DNA from: an uncultured Porphyromonadaceae bacterium
GTDB lineage: Bacteria; Bacteroidota; Bacteroidia; Bacteroidales; Muribaculaceae
Direction of reading: 5' to 3'
Assembly (NCBI GenBank): GCA_900545955.1
Contig: URAU01000013.1
Span: 1 to 64,000 of the forward strand
Length of the DNA: 64,000 bases
In this document: positions 10,053 to 18,421 of the stretch, piece after piece
How positions within the stretch are numbered: the stretch's first letter is position 1
How the letters are laid out: each line of letters opens with the position of its first letter
Program-made: the position numbers and the translations under genes
The notes under the pieces: model-generated
The model's database searches: none
What the model was told of the DNA's origin: nothing
What the model saw: the letters and a program-made list of their open reading frames with translations, nothing else

Positions 10053-10295
10053 TTGTTCTATCACTTTTGTCCGCTGCATACTACTGGCCACCTTACTATT
10101 GCGAAAGTTTTGCAATCGCCCCGGCCACCTGCATCTCCCCCAAATCAGCCATCCTCAAAAAAAATGGGGCGTGTCATAATAGTCCATCTGGGTCGTCGGC
10201 TGGATGCTTCGCTTAGGCGCAGGAGCACAGCCGATTGCGGGTTCTACAGTTTGAACTATTATAAGGTGTCCGTACTTAGGAATTCAAATTTGGCC

Positions 10296-11219
10296 CTATC
10301 TCGGTTGCTGCTCGGCAAGCCACTGCCGGTACATTTTCAGCCCCTCGCGGTAGTAGCCGAAATTCTTGAAAATTGACGGAAGCGAAGGGTGTTTCACAGA
10401 ATAGAGGAAATAATATGTGAAGTTATAGAGATTGACGCATAGGCGCTGGTGCCAGGGGTAATACTTGTTCATGAAGTACGCCCTGTTGCGTGTGTTGAGG
10501 TAGAAGGCGAAGGGAGATGGCTTGCTTCCCGACGATGTGCCGGCCTTATGCTGGACTACTGCCTCGGGCTCATAATGCAGCTTTAGCCCGTTTTGCCTGA
10601 CGGCACGCCACACGAAGTCGGTATCGTCGAAATAGGCAAAGTATCTCTCGTCCATGATGCCTATCTTATCGAATACCTCTTTCTTGATGAGCATGAAGCA
10701 CGTAGGCGCGAACTCAAGCCTCCGTGGCTCATTGTATTGTGGCGCGTCGTCCTGGTCGTATCCGAAATGTGTTGTGGGATTTATGAATCCGTATTCCCCA
10801 CCTCCGGCGGCCCAGAGCTTGCCGGTGAAGAAGTTGAAGATTTTAGGCACGATCATGTCGCAGTCATACTTTTCGAGGCCTTCGACGAGCAGAGCGATTG
10901 ATTCGGAAGTGAACTCGATGTCGTTGTTGGCGAGGAGCACAAGGTCGCAACCGTCGGCCAAAGCTCGCCTGATACCGATGTTGTTTCCCTTGGCCACTCC
11001 GCCGTTATCCTCCGCCTCGATTATTACGGTTGGGAAAGAGGTCCTGGCGGAGTGTTCTCTGGCAAGGAGGAGGCTATCGTCGGGCGACTGGTTGTCAATG
11101 GCGTACACCACGAAGTTGCGGTAAGTCGAGCGGTCGAGTGAGTCAAAGAAGCCTTCGAGCACTCCGGCACTATTGTACATCACCGTCACTATTCCGATTT
11201 TCCTGTCTGCCATAATCAC
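10296..11219 (-). CDS. Glycosyltransferase family 2
   Basis: This 307-residue protein should transfer a sugar from a nucleotide donor onto a growing surface glycan at the inner face of the membrane. It has the GT-A fold opening IGIVTVMYNSAGVLEGF, the donor site region NGGVAKGNNIGI and the acidic block LLANNDIEF in place of a classic DxD, as in rhamnosyltransferase-like GT2 proteins. A second typical block is DERYFAYFDDTDFVWRA. It is the last gene of the polysaccharide operon and its start overlaps the epimerase stop by 4 nt. The sugar is unknown. Confidence 0.88.
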   Translation of the reverse strand: MIMADRKIGIVTVMYNSAGVLEGFFDSLDRSTYRNFVVYAIDNQSPDDSLLLAREHSARTSFPTVIIEAEDNGGVAKGNNIGIRRALADGCDLVLLANNDIEFTSESIALLVEGLEKYDCDMIVPKIFNFFTGKLWAAGGGEYGFINPTTHFGYDQDDAPQYNEPRRLEFAPTCFMLIKKEVFDKIGIMDERYFAYFDDTDFVWRAVRQNGLKLHYEPEAVVQHKAGTSSGSKPSPFAFYLNTRNRAYFMNKYYPWHQRLCVNLYNFTYYFLYSVKHPSLPSIFKNFGYYREGLKMYRQWLAEQQPR

Positions 11220-12358
11220 TTGAATAAGTTCTTATCCTTCATTTCCTTGAGCGATTGCTCGTACTTGTCCTCGCAGACTTTCTGGCTGTCGACCCAACTG
11301 GTGAACCGGGCGATACCGTCGCTGAAATTCCATTTTGGCTCGAATCCGAGGATCTCACGGGCGGCGGTTATGTCGGCATAATTGTGGCGGATATCGCCGA
11401 TGCGGAAATTGCCCGATACGTAAAGGTTTACTTTTTTGTGGTATTTCTCCATGAGGGTGTTGGCCACGGCGAGCACGTCGGTAGGCTCGCCTGTGCCGAC
11501 ATTGAATACATGGCCGTTAGCCTCGGGCACCTCGATGCCGCGGATGGTAGCGTCGACCACGTCGTCGATGTAGACGAAGTCGCGGGTTTCCTTGCCGTCT
11601 TCAAAGATGTTGATATCCTTGCCGTTCTTGATGCGGGTGGAGAATATTGAGAGAATGCCGGTGTAGGGGTTGGAAAGCGACTGGCCGGGGCCGTAGACAT
11701 TCTGATAGCGGAACGAAACCGAGTCGATGCCTATAGACTGGCAGACGAGGTGGACAAGCTGGCCCTGAACCTGCTTCGTGATTCCGTAGACCGAGGTGGG
11801 ATGGATCATGGAGTCTTCTGTGGTGCCTACAAGCTCGAGGGGCTTGCTGCAGCCGGGATACTTTACCTCGAAGTCACCCTTTTTCATATCCTCGGCGGCG
11901 CGCATGGTGGGATAAACGCAGCGGTCGAGGTCGGGGCTATAGTAGCGGCCCTCGCCGTAGATGGCGCGGGATTCGGCCACGACAACTCTCTTAACGTCGG
12001 TCTTCTGATTGGCGAGAATGTCGAGCAAAAGGGCGGTTCCTCCAATGTTGGTACCCACATATTTCTCGACCTCGTACATCGACTGCCCGGTGCCAGTCTC
12101 GGCAGCGAGATGCACTACGCATTCTACGCCTTCGAGGGCCTTCACCCAGTCTTCGCGCGATGTAACTGAGCCGTGGATGAATTTGACCTTGTCTTTTACA
12201 GAAATATATAGGGGAGATGTGGTGTCGGGGTCGTCGCCGTGAATCTGTGGCGAGAGGTTGTCGAGAACAACCACATCGTAGCCTTTCTCGAGAAGCTTGA
12301 GTGCGAGATTTGAGCCTATGAAACCGGCTCCGCCGGTAATCAGAATCTTTTTATACAT
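11216..12358 (-). CDS. NAD-dependent epimerase/dehydratase (extended SDR)
   Basis: This 380-residue protein is an extended short-chain dehydrogenase acting on nucleotide sugars. The Rossmann loop ITGGAGFIGSN is at residues 6-16, the catalytic YGITK (YxxxK) is at about 190, and the substrate-side block FRYQNVYGPGQ follows. The family includes UDP-glucose 4-epimerases and dTDP-glucose dehydratases, and the exact reaction is not determined. It lies in the middle of the polysaccharide operon between an acyltransferase and the glycosyltransferase, where it should supply a donor sugar. Confidence 0.88.
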   Translation of the reverse strand: MYKKILITGGAGFIGSNLALKLLEKGYDVVVLDNLSPQIHGDDPDTTSPLYISVKDKVKFIHGSVTSREDWVKALEGVECVVHLAAETGTGQSMYEVEKYVGTNIGGTALLLDILANQKTDVKRVVVAESRAIYGEGRYYSPDLDRCVYPTMRAAEDMKKGDFEVKYPGCSKPLELVGTTEDSMIHPTSVYGITKQVQGQLVHLVCQSIGIDSVSFRYQNVYGPGQSLSNPYTGILSIFSTRIKNGKDINIFEDGKETRDFVYIDDVVDATIRGIEVPEANGHVFNVGTGEPTDVLAVANTLMEKYHKKVNLYVSGNFRIGDIRHNYADITAAREILGFEPKWNFSDGIARFTSWVDSQKVCEDKYEQSLKEMKDKNLFK

Positions 12359-12380
12359 GATGAGGCTTTTTATGATGTTT

Positions 12381-13007
12381 CTATATGAAGTTTCCGTCAG
12401 AATCAGTTCGTTCCCATTGGCCGGTGAGGGGGTTCAGGCGTTTTACGATTCGGGCCGGATTGCCGACGATGACGCAATAGTCCGGGAATTCCCCCTTTAC
12501 CACGGAGTTCGCGCCGACAACACAATGGCGCCCGATGCGGGTGCCGAGTGTGATTACCGCGCCGTTGTAAATCTTGCAATCGGGACCGATTGATACCTCC
12601 TTAACTTTAATGGGCTGTCGCTCAATTGGAGTGTCAGGGTCGGTGTAAGGATGATCGATGTCGGTTATCGTCACGAAAGCAGCTATTGCGGTGTTATCGC
12701 CGATTGTTATACGGGAAGCGCAGGTAAGGTAGAGATCCTGAACTATGAATACCCCGTCGCCGAGCGCTATTTCCGGATTGAAAGTCGAGTCCAAGTACCT
12801 GTAAATTCCCATGATGCGGCATCTTGGACCGATATAGACGCGTTCGCCGAGGGAGACGCACGAGCAGGTTATGGCACTCGTGTCAACGACCCAGTCAGAC
12901 CAGACGTAGCGCTTGAATCTGGGCTTGCAGTTGCAGTAATACCAGGCCCTACGCAATGTCCAGCGTGGATTGCTGAGGAAGGAGTGAATTTTTTGTCCGA
13001 TTGCCAT
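12381..13007 (-). CDS. Acyltransferase, left-handed beta-helix (WbbJ/LbetaH type)
   Basis: This 208-residue protein has hexapeptide repeats through most of its length and the end block VVKGEFPDYCVIVGNPARIVKRL that closes this fold. The likely catalytic histidine is in ITDIDHPYTDPDTP. It should O-acetylate a sugar of the surface polysaccharide, using acetyl-CoA in the cytoplasm. A second acyltransferase of the same superfamily follows 18 bp upstream in the same operon. The two are clearly different in sequence and probably modify different positions. Confidence 0.87.
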   Translation of the reverse strand: MAIGQKIHSFLSNPRWTLRRAWYYCNCKPRFKRYVWSDWVVDTSAITCSCVSLGERVYIGPRCRIMGIYRYLDSTFNPEIALGDGVFIVQDLYLTCASRITIGDNTAIAAFVTITDIDHPYTDPDTPIERQPIKVKEVSIGPDCKIYNGAVITLGTRIGRHCVVGANSVVKGEFPDYCVIVGNPARIVKRLNPLTGQWERTDSDGNFI

Positions 13008-13025
13008 GGTTCGAAATTCGTGGGT

Positions 13026-13718
13026 TTAGCTCTTGAGCATCTCGATGAAGCGTCCGGATGCGCGGTCATAATGGCCAGGGACATCAGCGGGATCCTTACG
13101 TCGGAGCACTTTCACGTCGCGGTAATGCTCCGCGAACAAAGCGTCGATTTGCCCGGGTGTGAGTCTTTCCGATGGTTCGTAGAGAGCCTCTTCATGACGG
13201 AGAATGTCTTCCTTGGAGAACTTCACGGCAATGACCTTAGCCGGGCTTCCTGCGACTACGGCATATGGGGGCACTGTCTTTGTCACCACGCTGCCGGCGC
13301 CCACGATGGCCCCCCGGCCTATATGGCTCTTCATCAGCAGGGTACATCCCGACGCTATCCAGCAGTCTTCCTCAATGGTGATGGTAGACTGCTCGTCGCC
13401 GGCGTGGGTTGTGGTCTGGAAATAGAACGGTATGCCGGGGACGGGCATATGGGTGCCGGGCACGATGACGCACTGGGCCGAGATGACGGAGAATTTTTTG
13501 ACCACCAGTTTGCCTCCTGCAGAGATGAAATGAACGTGGTTCTGGATCGCCACATAATCGTCAAGGAACATATACCTGGGGACGATGACACACTGGTCGC
13601 CGATTACCGTGCCCTTCCCGATAGCTCCGAACGAACTTCGGGGATACCGGGAAACGGAGAACAATTTGCGCCAGATACGCCTGAATGCCGTCTTGAAGTC
13701 CTTCATCATCTGATCCAA
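13026..13718 (-). CDS. Acyltransferase, left-handed beta-helix, second copy
   Basis: This 230-residue hexapeptide-repeat acetyltransferase has a putative catalytic histidine in PFYFQTTTHAGDEQ and the closing block VVAGSPAKVIAVKF. The C-terminal 50 residues are helical and charged, beyond the usual fold. Its start (ATG at 13718, or 13709/13706) overlaps the end of the flippase gene by up to 13 nt, so translation is probably coupled. It belongs to the polysaccharide operon. Confidence 0.85.
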   Translation of the reverse strand: MDQMMKDFKTAFRRIWRKLFSVSRYPRSSFGAIGKGTVIGDQCVIVPRYMFLDDYVAIQNHVHFISAGGKLVVKKFSVISAQCVIVPGTHMPVPGIPFYFQTTTHAGDEQSTITIEEDCWIASGCTLLMKSHIGRGAIVGAGSVVTKTVPPYAVVAGSPAKVIAVKFSKEDILRHEEALYEPSERLTPGQIDALFAEHYRDVKVLRRKDPADVPGHYDRASGRFIEMLKS

Positions 13719-15067
13719 ATACCTCGGGCAGTGCCGTCGAGAAGTTTAGTGGTTTGTTTGCTGAAAATCACGCCGTAGACTATGTTGACGGCTACGAGAG
13801 CCGCGAGAATGCCATATTGCTGGAGCCATTGGGCGGCCATAAGCGCTACAGGAATATATACGATGGCACCTACGGCAACAACGATTGTCTCGAGTAGTAC
13901 TTTGCCGGTCCCGATAATGAAAGTGCCGTTGAGGGTCATGAAGCAGAAAGTGGAGACATATGCAGCTACCCACCAGGTCATGGCCGCGGGTACTTCCGCC
14001 TTTCCTTGAATCCATATGGAATAGACCGGAGGGGCTACGGCCGCGAAGACAATACACAGGCCGATGCACAGCATAAGTAGGCGGTTCATCTTTCGGCGCA
14101 TGTCGATCATCCAGGGGTGGTCGCCGCGTGCATAAGCGTCCGTATAGGCTGTCCAGAGCGACATTGTGATGTTGGTGTAGACCACCAGGGCCAGGGAGAG
14201 ATATTTGTAGGCGATGTTGTATGCCGTTACCATTTCGGGTGATGAGACATGGGAGATGAGGAAATTGGAGCTCTGGTAGACCACAACTGCCTGGATGTTG
14301 ATGATGAAGAATTTAGCTCCAAGCGACAGCAATTCCTTGGTGCGCCACATTTCCACACTGCCGAATGTAGGACTGACCTCGCGGCATAAGCCGTGGAACA
14401 ACACCGCCGAGCCAATGATTGTGACAAGAATCGGTGCCCCGCCAAGAACGAGGGCAAGCAGGGGAAGTGAGGCCGGAACAGTCCGGGCCAGAATGAGAAT
14501 CAGGATGTAGGCCAGGATGTTGCCGATGACCAGAAAGGAGAGCGATAGGGCAACACGCTGATAGGCGGCGAGTACCGAGACGATGATGTTGGCAATCATC
14601 TGCACGAACAGGAGAATGGCGAGAATCCTCATGGTCTGCACGATAGTACCCTCATAAGCAATATCTACATTGAGAAGTGGACACCATGAGATATATGGCA
14701 CAAGCGCATATATGATTATGACAATGGGAATGAAAATCGCCGCCATCGAGACGTACGATGTGGAGACCAGCGAGCGGGCGGATTTCATGTCGCCGGTGGC
14801 AAGAGCTTCGGTGAGCTTGTTTTTAAGCCCTGAAGCGATGCCGATGTCGAGAATCTGAAACATCATCAGTATGGCCGACAGAGTGAGCCAGATGCCGTAG
14901 ACCTCGGAGTCGACGTAGTCGATTGTCGCAGGCACAAGCAGAAAGGTCACAAGCACACTGACCCCCTTGAGCAGAATGGAGAGTACGATGTTGCTCTTGA
15001 GCTTCTGGGTGCGGGATTCGCCTCCGGCAAACAGAATTCGTATTTTGGTCAATATATCAGACGGCAT
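13706..15067 (-). CDS. Polysaccharide flippase (Wzx/MATE-like)
   Basis: This 453-residue protein has about 12-14 membrane segments across its whole length and the N-terminal pattern of oligosaccharide flippases (KLKSNIVLSILLKGVSVLVT). It should flip lipid-linked repeat units across the inner membrane. It is the first gene of the minus-strand operon and is followed by two acyltransferases, an epimerase and a glycosyltransferase. No polymerase (Wzy) or priming transferase is in the window. The promoter is the 26 bp block at 15103-15128. Confidence 0.87.
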   Translation of the reverse strand: MPSDILTKIRILFAGGESRTQKLKSNIVLSILLKGVSVLVTFLLVPATIDYVDSEVYGIWLTLSAILMMFQILDIGIASGLKNKLTEALATGDMKSARSLVSTSYVSMAAIFIPIVIIIYALVPYISWCPLLNVDIAYEGTIVQTMRILAILLFVQMIANIIVSVLAAYQRVALSLSFLVIGNILAYILILILARTVPASLPLLALVLGGAPILVTIIGSAVLFHGLCREVSPTFGSVEMWRTKELLSLGAKFFIINIQAVVVYQSSNFLISHVSSPEMVTAYNIAYKYLSLALVVYTNITMSLWTAYTDAYARGDHPWMIDMRRKMNRLLMLCIGLCIVFAAVAPPVYSIWIQGKAEVPAAMTWWVAAYVSTFCFMTLNGTFIIGTGKVLLETIVVAVGAIVYIPVALMAAQWLQQYGILAALVAVNIVYGVIFSKQTTKLLDGTARGIWIR

Positions 15068-15102
15068 GAAGTGGCTTGGACCAGGTAGCTGATTCCTTTC
15101 TG

Positions 15103-15128
15103 ATTCAAAGTGTAAAGTTACGAAAAAA
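15103..15128 (-). promoter_or_regulatory. Promoter of the polysaccharide operon, identical to 5157-5182
   Basis: The minus strand has TAACTTTA at 15113-15120 within a 26 bp stretch identical to the one before the phosphatase gene. A leader of about 42 nt would remain before the flippase ATG at 15067. Confidence 0.5.
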
Positions 15129-15274
15129 AATCAATTCGCAAGCCGGCACCTGGTATCTGCCGTATAGACCCTCCGCCACAACCTCCATAGACGCCCATGA
15201 ATGGCCGGCTGATTGCATTGTGATACCGGGAGAAGCAGGGACAAACATCGACCTCTTTAACATTTGGGCAGCAG

Positions 15275-15299
15275 TAAGGCGTACCGACGGCACGCCTTA
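15275..15299. terminator. Stem-loop between flippase promoter and the 408-residue gene
   Basis: TAAGGCGT and ACGCCTTA form a perfect 8 bp stem with a 9 nt loop directly after the stop of the 408-residue gene (15321, minus). There is no T run on the minus side and only a weak one on the plus side, so a terminator role is possible but not strong. Confidence 0.35.
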
Positions 15300-15320
15300 A
15301 TTGTTATTTTTCATCGAATG

Positions 15321-16547
15321 CTATTTTTCGGAGTCGGTGACTTTTACGTCGGGGCGGTCGTCGATGTAATCGTGGGTCCTGAGGTATTCGTCGTAAAGGT
15401 CAAGGATGCGCGACGGGTTGTCTTTAAGTTCGTTGCAGTGGGCTTTCGCATCGGGGCTGTCTCCGTAGTATTCTTTCAGCATTTTGTGAAATTCGGGGGC
15501 GGCATCTTTCATATAATGGTAAAGCAGGGCAAAACTTACGGAGTTGTTGGAGTAGAGCATAAACGCGCCTTTGGCGCCTTCGAAATATACGCTCACCACC
15601 GGGACGAGGCGGCTTATGGGGTTTCGACCGCCGGAGGTTTCCCATACTTCATATTTGACGATGCTGCCTGACGGACGTCTGTCCCACAGCCATGTAAATC
15701 CACGTGTATAGTTCTTGGCTTTGAACATGCGCGGTGCGTTGACCGACATGGATACTCTCGTATTGGGAGCGATGTTGTTGTCGAACCATCGTATCTCGCT
15801 GACTTCGTCGGCTGAGTAGCGTGTCCGCTTGCTGTCGGGCTCTTCGCTGATGTTGATGTATTGCAGCAGTGTGCCTGATTTCGAGAAGAGGTTTTTGGCT
15901 ACTGTCTTGGCGTCGTTGTGGAGATAGCCGTAGATTGTATCGCCGTTCATTTTTACTACGCGCACGTAGTTGTCGGGACGTTCCCGCCCCAGAAGATGCG
16001 TCAACTGAGTTTCGAGTCGGGTGTCGCCTCCTGATATTTCGGCTAATTCTGAGGCGAATTTTTCCGGCTTCATTTTGTAGGGGTTCTTCAGGTCGGAGGT
16101 CTTGCCGTCGCGGTCGACTATCAGTTTCTGGGTATTGAAGAACCACAGGCCGCCGTCGGGACGGATGCGGTATCCGCCTTCGGAATAGAGGCAGGCGGTG
16201 GCTTGCGCCGTTTTGTCGAGGAGTGCGCACCAGCCGTATTTGGGCACGAAAACGAATGTATAGCGACGGTCGGGCTGCGTCGGAAGCCACATAACCACAG
16301 AGTCGACGGTTGCCGAGGGTATCTCGCCGGCTTTTTTCTGCTTTTTGGTGTAGGCGTTTTCTACTTTCTGAAGGGCGTCGCTTTTATGGGGCATCGACAG
16401 TTTTGTGGCTCCGCTGTATTGGTCGGTTGTGCCGTCCTTAAGGTAGACTGTTGCATCTGCCAGTTGATAGAGTTTGGCAGCTTCCACATTCGGGGCGCAA
16501 AGGGCCGACACAAGAAGCAGCCCTCCGGTCGCTAATTTTCTGAACAT
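15321..16547 (-). CDS. Exported protein, unknown function
   Basis: This 408-residue protein is not recognised. It has a clear signal peptide (MFRKLATGGLLLVSALCAPNVEAA, cut after about residue 23) and no lipobox, so it should be periplasmic or outer-membrane associated. The mature part is rich in Tyr, Lys and Asp and shows short beta-like strands, with no metal or catalytic motif visible. It stands alone between the polysaccharide operon promoter and the Crp-type regulator. A promoter element TAATTTTG at 16571-16578 (minus) is about 24 bp upstream. Confidence 0.7.
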   Translation of the reverse strand: MFRKLATGGLLLVSALCAPNVEAAKLYQLADATVYLKDGTTDQYSGATKLSMPHKSDALQKVENAYTKKQKKAGEIPSATVDSVVMWLPTQPDRRYTFVFVPKYGWCALLDKTAQATACLYSEGGYRIRPDGGLWFFNTQKLIVDRDGKTSDLKNPYKMKPEKFASELAEISGGDTRLETQLTHLLGRERPDNYVRVVKMNGDTIYGYLHNDAKTVAKNLFSKSGTLLQYINISEEPDSKRTRYSADEVSEIRWFDNNIAPNTRVSMSVNAPRMFKAKNYTRGFTWLWDRRPSGSIVKYEVWETSGGRNPISRLVPVVSVYFEGAKGAFMLYSNNSVSFALLYHYMKDAAPEFHKMLKEYYGDSPDAKAHCNELKDNPSRILDLYDEYLRTHDYIDDRPDVKVTDSEK

Positions 16548-16570
16548 ATCCGTGTTTTTAAGGTTGCCCT

Positions 16571-16578
16571 CAAAATTA
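16571..16578 (-). promoter_or_regulatory. -7 promoter element of the 408-residue gene
   Basis: The minus strand reads TAATTTTG, matching TAnnTTTG, giving a short leader of about 20 nt before the ATG at 16547. Confidence 0.5.
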
Positions 16579-16589
16579 CGGCGTAAGTT

Positions 16590-17168
16590 TCATTTGTCGT
16601 GGGACAAATGTCCCGCCTGCGCGCGGATGCGCTGAAATTGCCGTCGTGAAACCGACAGGTAGGACGCCAGTTCCTGCAACGGCACAAGCGACAGGAGGTC
16701 GGGCACGCGGCGGATGAGTTTCATATACCGTTCGTAGGGTGAGAATCTGTGCATGTCGATATAACGGCGGTATGCCTCCTTCAGGAGCAGTTTTGCTGTC
16801 CGGGCAATATATTCAGGATCGGCTTTATCGATGTCGGCCTTCATTTGGCCGAACGGCACTCTTAGTACTTCCGAATCAACTCCGGCGATTATCGATGTAG
16901 GCGATGGTTGTGAATTGAGAAAGGAGTACACATAGTCGGCCACGATATCGCCTGCGAATGAGAATCCGGTGGTGCATTCAGTGCCCTTACTGTCGATGAC
17001 CGAAAATTTGAAATATCCCGACCTCACGACGGCGATATACCGGCATAGCGAGCCTTCGTCAACAAAGGATTGCCCTTTGGAGTATTTCGCCAACGTCCCG
17101 TTAGCAAGGCAAAAATCGGAAATCGGCGCCAGTTCGGGGCACGCCATGAAGTCGTTGAGTCGTGTCAT
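16590..17168 (-). CDS. Crp/Fnr-family transcriptional regulator
   Basis: This 192-residue protein has an N-terminal cyclic-nucleotide-binding-type beta-barrel (about residues 20-115, with YSKGQSFVDEGS and SGYFKFSV) and a C-terminal helix-turn-helix in LQELASYLSVSRRQFQRIR. There are no clustered N-terminal cysteines for an iron-sulfur centre, so it is not FNR itself, and the effector is unknown. It is read just upstream of the 408-residue exported protein gene, which it may control, and lies at the left edge of the AT-rich island. Confidence 0.85.
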   Translation of the reverse strand: MTRLNDFMACPELAPISDFCLANGTLAKYSKGQSFVDEGSLCRYIAVVRSGYFKFSVIDSKGTECTTGFSFAGDIVADYVYSFLNSQPSPTSIIAGVDSEVLRVPFGQMKADIDKADPEYIARTAKLLLKEAYRRYIDMHRFSPYERYMKLIRRVPDLLSLVPLQELASYLSVSRRQFQRIRAQAGHLSHDK

Positions 17169-17460
17169 CGTTTTTTGCGGTAAAGATAGTGAAAAAATCG
17201 GGTTGATGCGGCTGGCCTATAAACAAACAAAATTTGCGATATGTGGGGATGATACGCCTTCATCGAGTATAAAACCATCAGCCACAAACAAAACATTTGC
17301 TACCAGTTGTACGGCTAATCAGCGCAATATGAATGTCTCCATGCCCAAATACCTATTCTCTTTCGCTTATTGGGGTGATTTTTGCTCGGTGAACTTGCTA
17401 TTTTTGCAATGCCGATAGGTCAAACTATCAAAATGACAGCACAATAGACAAGATTATCTA

Positions 17461-17495
17461 AAACTATAAAAAATTTTCAAAGTTTTTTATAGTTT
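17461..17495. terminator. AT-rich stem-loop, terminator-like in both directions
   Basis: AAACTATAAAAAA and its exact complement TTTTTTATAGTTT form a 13 bp stem around a 9 nt loop. The A and T runs in the arms would give a U tract in either direction. It follows no gene that can be named. Confidence 0.45.
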
Positions 17496-17665
17496 GATAC
17501 CGGACTGGCTCAGTTGTATTACCTATGAGAGGGCATTATTCCAATATTCACAAACATCGGAATAAGCAGCATAAAAGCCTGAATTTTAGATAAATTTATT
17601 AATAAGAAGGTTTGTGCCTATCTGGTTTTCATAGGTATTTTAGACAAGCTATAATATAAAACACA

Positions 17666-17699
17666 AATGGCCATGCAAATCATGATTCGCATGGCCATT
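17666..17699 (-). terminator. Rho-independent terminator behind the DUF2795 remnant
   Basis: AATGGCCATGC and GCATGGCCATT form an 11 bp stem with a 12 nt loop. On the minus strand it is followed by a T-rich run. It sits about 32 bp beyond the stop codon of the DUF2795 fragment, as it would for the complete gene. Confidence 0.55.
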
Positions 17700-17730
17700 G
17701 GTTGTCAGATATTTATGTTAAATTTTCTGC

Positions 17731-17758
17731 TTAATACTCCTCCTCGTTGAAGAAGCTT
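17731..17758 (-). pseudogene. 3' end of a DUF2795 gene (remnant)
   Basis: The minus strand encodes SFFNEEEY followed by TAA. This is the same C-terminus as the intact DUF2795 gene at 22534-22755 (…DFFFNEEEY, stop TGA). Nothing upstream of these nine codons matches the rest of that gene. The identical core is 18 bp (17738-17755 = 22541-22558), or 23 bp with one mismatch. It is either the footprint of an integration at the gene's 3' end or a decayed paralogue. Confidence 0.55.
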
Positions 17759-17953
17759 TGAATGATTGATTATTAGCGTATTAGATAGTATTTACATAAA
17801 ATAGACAAGTGTGTTTTGCTGTGAAAAACGATAAAAAACGATAGCACTTTTTGCCCTAAAATGTCGATTTGGAGGAAGATGAAGAAATCCTCATAATATC
17901 ATTAGGAGGAAGAATATTTAACGGAGTGGACTCTATATGAATGCGCATCGTCA

Positions 17954-17969
17954 TGTAAATCGATTTACA
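17954..17969. promoter_or_regulatory. Perfect 16 bp palindrome
   Basis: TGTAAATCGATTTACA reads the same on both strands and lies about 120 bp upstream of the promoter of the structured RNA. It may be an operator, but no regulator can be assigned. Confidence 0.35.
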
Positions 17970-18086
17970 GTGTGAATGATAGTATTGGAGAGCTGTACAT
18001 GATTTTTCTCATTTTATTATAGTCCTTATATCATGGATGTCTATAATTTGTTGTAAAAAGATACCTCCTGCATCCGAATAATTTAT

Positions 18087-18094
18087 TAACTTTG
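18087..18094 (+). promoter_or_regulatory. -7 promoter element of RNA A
   Basis: TAACTTTG matches TAnnTTTG exactly. Transcription should start at about 18098, which gives either the 210 nt RNA or, with read-through, a leader of about 320 nt for the exported-protein gene. Confidence 0.55.
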
Positions 18095-18097
18095 CAT

Positions 18098-18307
18098 CTG
18101 CAAGCCAATGGTTCGCAGGACATTTTGGAAAATAAGAAGCGTTATGCTAATCTTGAACTTGAAAACCTGAGAAATTTTCATCCGTACTCAAAGATAAGGC
18201 ATGATGGCTTCCCTCGCATAGCGTGGGCTGCTGTCAACCACATCTGAGTACAAGGCTTTCTCAGGGCCATCAAGTTAGACGTGGCATAGTTCGCTCACGT
18301 TTTTTCA
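18098..18307 (+). ncRNA. Candidate structured RNA A with crossing helices
   Basis: After the promoter at 18087-18094 the sequence has a 5' hairpin, the core GACATTTTG (18119-18127), and three long-range pairings: CCTGAGAAA (18166-18174) with TTTCTCAGG (18257-18265), GTACTCA (18184-18190) with TGAGTAC (18245-18251), and TGATGGC (18202-18208) with GCCATCA (18266-18272). The last crosses the other two and would form a pseudoknot. A weak ACGTG/CACGT hairpin followed by six T residues ends it, then ATACCAAT. RNA B at 59.3 kb shares the core and the end. It is not matched to a named family from memory. It could be a stand-alone sRNA or a riboregulatory leader of the gene at 18422. Confidence 0.5.
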
Positions 18308-18421
18308 ATACCAATTACAGGAGAGTCTGTTATTTGGAACGTCAAAAATATAGTCTTGATTACAACATACAACTTCAATTGATAATAAACAATGCTAATC
18401 ATAAAATCAAAATCAACAACA

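Larger units (their letters stand above)
17169..18421. other. Long AT-rich non-coding region at the island's left edge
   Basis: No intact gene was found in 1.25 kb. It contains a strong stem-loop (17461-17495), a minus-strand terminator (17666-17699), the 3' end of a DUF2795 gene without the rest (17731-17758), a perfect 16 bp palindrome (17954-17969) and the structured RNA 18098-18307. Between 17760 and 17950 nothing was recognised. Base composition is clearly more AT-rich than the flanking genes. Confidence 0.6.
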
